This document shows, piece after piece, positions 13,568 to 16,306 of a DNA stretch of 16,306 bases (position 1 is the stretch's first letter; each line of letters begins with the position of its first letter). Location: NCBI GenBank assembly GCA_001801825.1, contig MGYR01000139.1, forward strand, positions 5,844-22,149, given 5' to 3'. The stretch comes from Gammaproteobacteria bacterium RIFCSPLOWO2_02_FULL_56_15. GTDB lineage: Bacteria > Pseudomonadota > Gammaproteobacteria > Eutrophobiales > Eutrophobiaceae. The notes beneath the pieces are model-generated. The model worked only from the letters and a program-made list of their open reading frames with translations, searched no databases and was not told the DNA's origin. The position numbers and the translations under genes are program-made.

Positions 13568-15169
13568 TCAGGATGCAGATCCTTTTGCCCTGATCGAATC
13601 CAATTTCATGGTTGCATCAAAATTATCCACGATCATTTTCACACCAGGATCCTGAATGAACAGCGTAACCGTCTCCTCCTGGCGTTGTTTTTCCTCACGT
13701 TCCCGGCGCTCAGCCGGGGTTTCTTCTTGAATATCTTCCACGCTAATCTCCAGCTTCACGTGTTCTCCAAAACGCGTCCTGATGGCTTTCTGTAACCGGT
13801 CTTTCTGGGATGTCTTTAGCAGATGCTCCTGTACAGGTGACAGGACCAGATGGACCCGGTTCGCGCTATGCTCCTTCAGTACGCAATGCCCGGCCAGTTC
13901 CCGCACCAGTCCAGCCAGCGCCATTTCATCGATAATCATCTGCCAGTTACCCGTGTCGAGAGGGGTCGCAGAGGTGCGCGGCAGGTCTGGCTCCGCCTTC
14001 CTGCTCAATGCTGTGGCTGATGCTGCGGGGGAGCGGGCCGCATCCGCCGGTGACACTGTCTGCCTGGTTCCTGGACGGGTACCGGCAGGCGCGTCGGCCG
14101 GCCGGAACGCCAGCATTCTGACCAGGGTCATCTCGAAGCCGGATCTGGGATCGGGGGTGATACCCAGATCGCGTCTCCCATTAAGGGCTATCTGGTAGAA
14201 GAGCTGGACATCCTCAGGCGCAGTATGCTCCAGCAACCAGTGAATGAATGGGTCCTTTTTGTCGGGAGTCCCTGATAGTACCCGCGCCACGGCGGCCTGG
14301 TGCAGACGTGTCAACAGACCGGCGAGCACGCCATCGTAATCCGGATTATAGGAAGCGATATGATCGATATGCTCGAACAAGGCCCCGGCATCGTTATCGA
14401 TCAGGGCGGCAATCAATTTGTCTATGTCCGCAGGATCGAGACTGCCCAGCATGGCGCGTACGGATGCCTCTTCAAGCCTGCCGCCATTGTAGGCAATGGC
14501 CTGATCCAGCAGGCTTAATGCATCTCGCATGCTGCCGTTTGCGGCTCCGGCCAGCAGCGCGACTGAGCCAGGGTCAGCCTCTATGCCTTCAGCCGCCAGG
14601 ATATTGCGGAGTTGTTCCGCTATCTGCTCCGGCGTCAGGTGCATCAGGTTGAATTGCAGGCAGCGGGACAGGATAGTGATAGGTAATTTCTTTGGTTCGG
14701 TGGTAGCCAGCAGAAATTTCACGTGCGGTGGCGGTTCTTCGAGTGTCTTTAACAAGGCGTTGAAACTGTGGTTGGAAAACATATGGACTTCATCGATTAG
14801 ATACACCTTGTAGCGTCCGGAAACAGGTGAGTACTGGACGTTATCCATAAGTTCCCGGGTCTCTTCCACTCTCGCTCTGGATGCGGCATCCACTTCAATC
14901 AGATCTGCGAATCTGCCCTCCGCTATACCCTTGCATGCATGGCACTCGCCGCAAGGACTGGAACTGACCCCCTTTTCACAATTCAGGCATCTGGCCACAA
15001 TCCTGGCCAAGGTGGTCTTTCCTACCCCCCTGGTTCCAGTAAACAGATAGGCATGATGCAAGCGACCTGAATCCAGCGCATTGCTCAGGGTTCTTACCAC
15101 ATGAGTCTGCCCGACCAGCTCGGCAAATCTTTGTGGGCGCCATTTGCGCGCCAGGACCTGATAACTCAT
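13568..15169 (-). CDS. dnaX: DNA polymerase III subunit tau/gamma
   Basis: The 533-residue protein is the clamp-loader ATPase of DNA polymerase III and ties the polymerase cores to the helicase. It opens SYQVLARKWRPQRFAELVGQ; Walker A GTRGVGKT is at 45-52, the zinc cysteines at 64, 73, 76 and 79, Walker B LIDEVHM at 124-130, and the SRC motif with its arginine finger at 168-170. Domain III ends near 365. After a proline/alanine/serine-rich linker (about 365-405) comes a tau-specific part with LAGHCVLKEHSANRVHLVLSP and a charged helix rich in Glu and Arg. At 533 residues it is shorter than E. coli tau (643). No A-AAA-AAG slippery site is seen, so a shorter gamma made by frameshifting is not evident. 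The start lacks a Shine-Dalgarno sequence. It follows ffs by 94 bases and precedes ebfC. Confidence 0.97.
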   Translation of the reverse strand: MSYQVLARKWRPQRFAELVGQTHVVRTLSNALDSGRLHHAYLFTGTRGVGKTTLARIVARCLNCEKGVSSSPCGECHACKGIAEGRFADLIEVDAASRARVEETRELMDNVQYSPVSGRYKVYLIDEVHMFSNHSFNALLKTLEEPPPHVKFLLATTEPKKLPITILSRCLQFNLMHLTPEQIAEQLRNILAAEGIEADPGSVALLAGAANGSMRDALSLLDQAIAYNGGRLEEASVRAMLGSLDPADIDKLIAALIDNDAGALFEHIDHIASYNPDYDGVLAGLLTRLHQAAVARVLSGTPDKKDPFIHWLLEHTAPEDVQLFYQIALNGRRDLGITPDPRSGFEMTLVRMLAFRPADAPAGTRPGTRQTVSPADAARSPAASATALSRKAEPDLPRTSATPLDTGNWQMIIDEMALAGLVRELAGHCVLKEHSANRVHLVLSPVQEHLLKTSQKDRLQKAIRTRFGEHVKLEISVEDIQEETPAERREREEKQRQEETVTLFIQDPGVKMIVDNFDATMKLDSIRAKGSAS

Positions 15170-15263
15170 TAGGAGCGGATTTCCGTATGGTTGCTGCTTT
15201 CAGCCAAGGATAGTGTTTGGGTCAAGATCGATTCTGCCGTATATCGCGGGGTAAGGTATTGAA

Positions 15264-15375
15264 GGCGGCCCGCACTGTCCTGTACCCGGCACCCGCATCC
15301 ACTGCTGCCGCTGCTCCCTTCCGGGCCTGACGGGGTTCACAATTTCGCGCCGCGGGGAGGCCAGTACAGGCCACC
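15264..15375 (-). ncRNA. ffs: Signal recognition particle RNA, 4.5S type
   Basis: This is the RNA of the SRP, which with Ffh targets nascent membrane proteins. The minus strand carries the near-invariant apical domain at 15310-15331, GTCAGGCCCGGAAGGGAGCAGC, where E. coli has GTCAGGTCCGGAAGGAAGCAGC; the GGAA tetraloop maps to 15319-15322. The ends pair as a 14-base helix, GGTGGCCTGTACTG (15375 down to 15362) with CAGTGCGGGCCGCC (15277 down to 15264), including three G-U pairs. The length of 112 nt compares with 114 nt in E. coli. No Alu domain is present, as expected for a small bacterial SRP RNA. A TAGAAT -10 box lies exactly seven bases before the 5' end. The gene sits between korB and dnaX, its common location in gammaproteobacteria. 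There is no T-run just after it, so its 3' end may be made by processing. Confidence 0.95.
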
Positions 15376-15382
15376 GATGGCA

Positions 15383-15411
15383 ATTCTATCAAGTTAGCCC
15401 AGGGACAGCGA
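15383..15411 (-). promoter_or_regulatory. Promoter region of ffs
   Basis: On the minus strand TAGAAT (15383-15388) ends seven bases before the first paired base of the SRP RNA at 15375, a good -10 to start distance, and matches the consensus at five of six positions. The -35 hexamer at 17 bases (TCGCTG, 15406-15411) is poor. The -10 is convincing mainly because it predicts the RNA end found independently from pairing. Confidence 0.5.
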
Positions 15412-15438
15412 GCCCATTCCCGTGCAAGCAGCATGGCA

Positions 15439-16306
15439 TCAGCTGACCGTCCAAGTATCTGCGCTGTGCAGGTGTTTATCCAGGTTGCCCGACCCGGACT
15501 GCTCGCGCGCCACTTGTATCTGCTCCCTGAGTTTCTGGCCATAATGCGGTCGGTCGATGGATTGGAACACCCCCAATGGCACCGGGAGACTCGTCTCGTC
15601 GAGCGTGGCCAGCAGGCGGGCAAGGTAGTTGTTACCAGATATTTCATTGTGCATAACCCGTTTGTGCGGCGGCACGTCGTCCAGTCGGGCGATCTCGAAT
15701 TCCAGCCCATGGGTACCGCCCCGCAATTTGAGCACTTTGTCACGCTTCTTGCCGAAGACCAGGGGGCATCCATCCTTGAGGATCAGGGTTCTTTCCTCCA
15801 TGACGGATTTTTCTGCAAAGGACGCGAATGCCCCGTCATTGAATACATTGCAATTCTGCAGTATCTCGACAAAGGCTGCGCCGCGATGCCGGGCTGCGCG
15901 GAGCAGGATCTCCTGCAGGCGTTCGGAATCCGTGGCGATAGCGCGGGCCACGAACGTGGCCTCTGAAACCATCGCGGTATACAGCGGATTGATGGGCGAC
16001 TCCATAGAACCCATCGGGCTGGATTTGGTTTTCTTGCCGAGTTCAGAGGTCGGTGAATACTGGCCTTTGGTCAATCCGTAAATGCGGTTATTGAACAACA
16101 GGATCTTGATATCGATATTGCGGCGCAGGCAATGAATCAGATGATTGGCGCCGATAGACAGCCCGTCGCCATCCCCGGTGATGACCCAGACCTGCAGATC
16201 CGGACGGCTGACAGCAAGACCGGTGGCAATCGTCGGCGCCCTGCCATGGATGGTGTGGAATCCGTAGGTATTCATGTAATAGGGAAAACGACTGGAACAG
16301 CCGATC
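15439..16306 (-). CDS. korB: 2-oxoacid:ferredoxin oxidoreductase, beta subunit (partial)
   Basis: The gene is cut by the window edge, so its 5' end is missing. It encodes the TPP-binding beta subunit of a 2-oxoacid (probably 2-oxoglutarate) ferredoxin oxidoreductase, which couples oxidative decarboxylation to acyl-CoA with ferredoxin reduction, or runs in reverse. The visible part, 288 residues, opens IGCSSRFPYYMNTYGFHTIHGRAP, in frame with the ATG at 16275, which is therefore not the start. The TPP-binding motif is GDGDGLSIGANHLIHCLRRN with NNRIYGLTKGQYSPTS (34-77, counted from the ATG at 16275). A C-terminal region of about 90 residues with several His and Lys follows. The missing N-terminal stretch should hold the iron-sulfur cysteines. 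The stop is 63 bases from the 5' end of ffs. A korA partner is expected just upstream, outside the window. The exact oxoacid cannot be read from the sequence. Confidence 0.88.
   Translation of the reverse strand, partial: IGCSSRFPYYMNTYGFHTIHGRAPTIATGLAVSRPDLQVWVITGDGDGLSIGANHLIHCLRRNIDIKILLFNNRIYGLTKGQYSPTSELGKKTKSSPMGSMESPINPLYTAMVSEATFVARAIATDSERLQEILLRAARHRGAAFVEILQNCNVFNDGAFASFAEKSVMEERTLILKDGCPLVFGKKRDKVLKLRGGTHGLEFEIARLDDVPPHKRVMHNEISGNNYLARLLATLDETSLPVPLGVFQSIDRPHYGQKLREQIQVAREQSGSGNLDKHLHSADTWTVS

Noticed and set aside
14252..14258. C-AAA-AAG run in dnaX as a programmed frameshift site
   Set aside because: The first base is not A, which breaks the tandem slippage pattern. Its position in domain III would truncate the protein before the usual gamma end.
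15222..15773. Minus-strand open frame over the ffs region and the end of korB
   Set aside because: It overlaps the SRP RNA, whose conserved apical loop and closing helix are clear, and runs out of frame with korB. The translation has no family likeness.

Overview
The window looks like ordinary core chromosome from a gammaproteobacterium. The evidence is the ffs (SRP RNA)-dnaX-ebfC-recR block, a PilF-type type IV pilus pilotin, EttA, a YeiP/EfpL-type EF-P paralogue, a PykA-like pyruvate kinase and a KorB-type 2-oxoacid:ferredoxin oxidoreductase beta subunit. The class I aldolase beside pyruvate kinase, plus KorB, would suit a chemolithoautotrophic or low-oxygen lineage, but the species cannot be named from the sequence alone. 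I see no phage, transposase, CRISPR array, tRNA or rRNA.

Layout. Positions 1-137 are noncoding and hold a short-unit repeat and a REP-like palindrome. Positions 138-4449 are a minus-strand run read pyk, fba (class I), PduO-type cobalamin adenosyltransferase, then a metallo-beta-lactamase-fold hydrolase. Positions 4607-5473 (minus) encode a PilF/PilW-like TPR lipoprotein, divergent from yeiP/efpL at 5676-6242 (plus). A small PilZ-domain gene (6301-6654) follows on the minus strand. Next is a minus-strand run read cyclophilin (8574-9149), SDR oxidoreductase with an export signal (7632-8465), then a VanZ-domain membrane protein (6710-7645); the last two overlap by 14 bases. ettA (9400-11064) is on the plus strand. 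It meets an unrecognised secreted protein (11061-11696, minus) tail to tail with a 4-base overlap. A nitroreductase-family gene (11864-12493, plus) precedes the minus-strand block korB (partial, cut by the window edge), ffs, dnaX, ebfC, recR.

How the genes fit together. pyk and fba are lower and upper glycolysis/gluconeogenesis enzymes. dnaX, ebfC and recR form a conserved DNA replication and repair cluster, and ffs encodes the RNA of the co-translational targeting particle. EttA and EfpL are both ribosome-associated translation factors, but they are not in one operon. PilF-like pilotin and PilZ suggest a link to type IV pili and cyclic-di-GMP, with efpL between them. The least ordinary parts are the exported SDR coupled to a VanZ protein with an added C-terminal beta-rich domain, the unrecognised secreted 211-residue protein, the PilZ protein with an altered second motif, and the REP-like repeats. 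I found no convincing undescribed multi-gene system.
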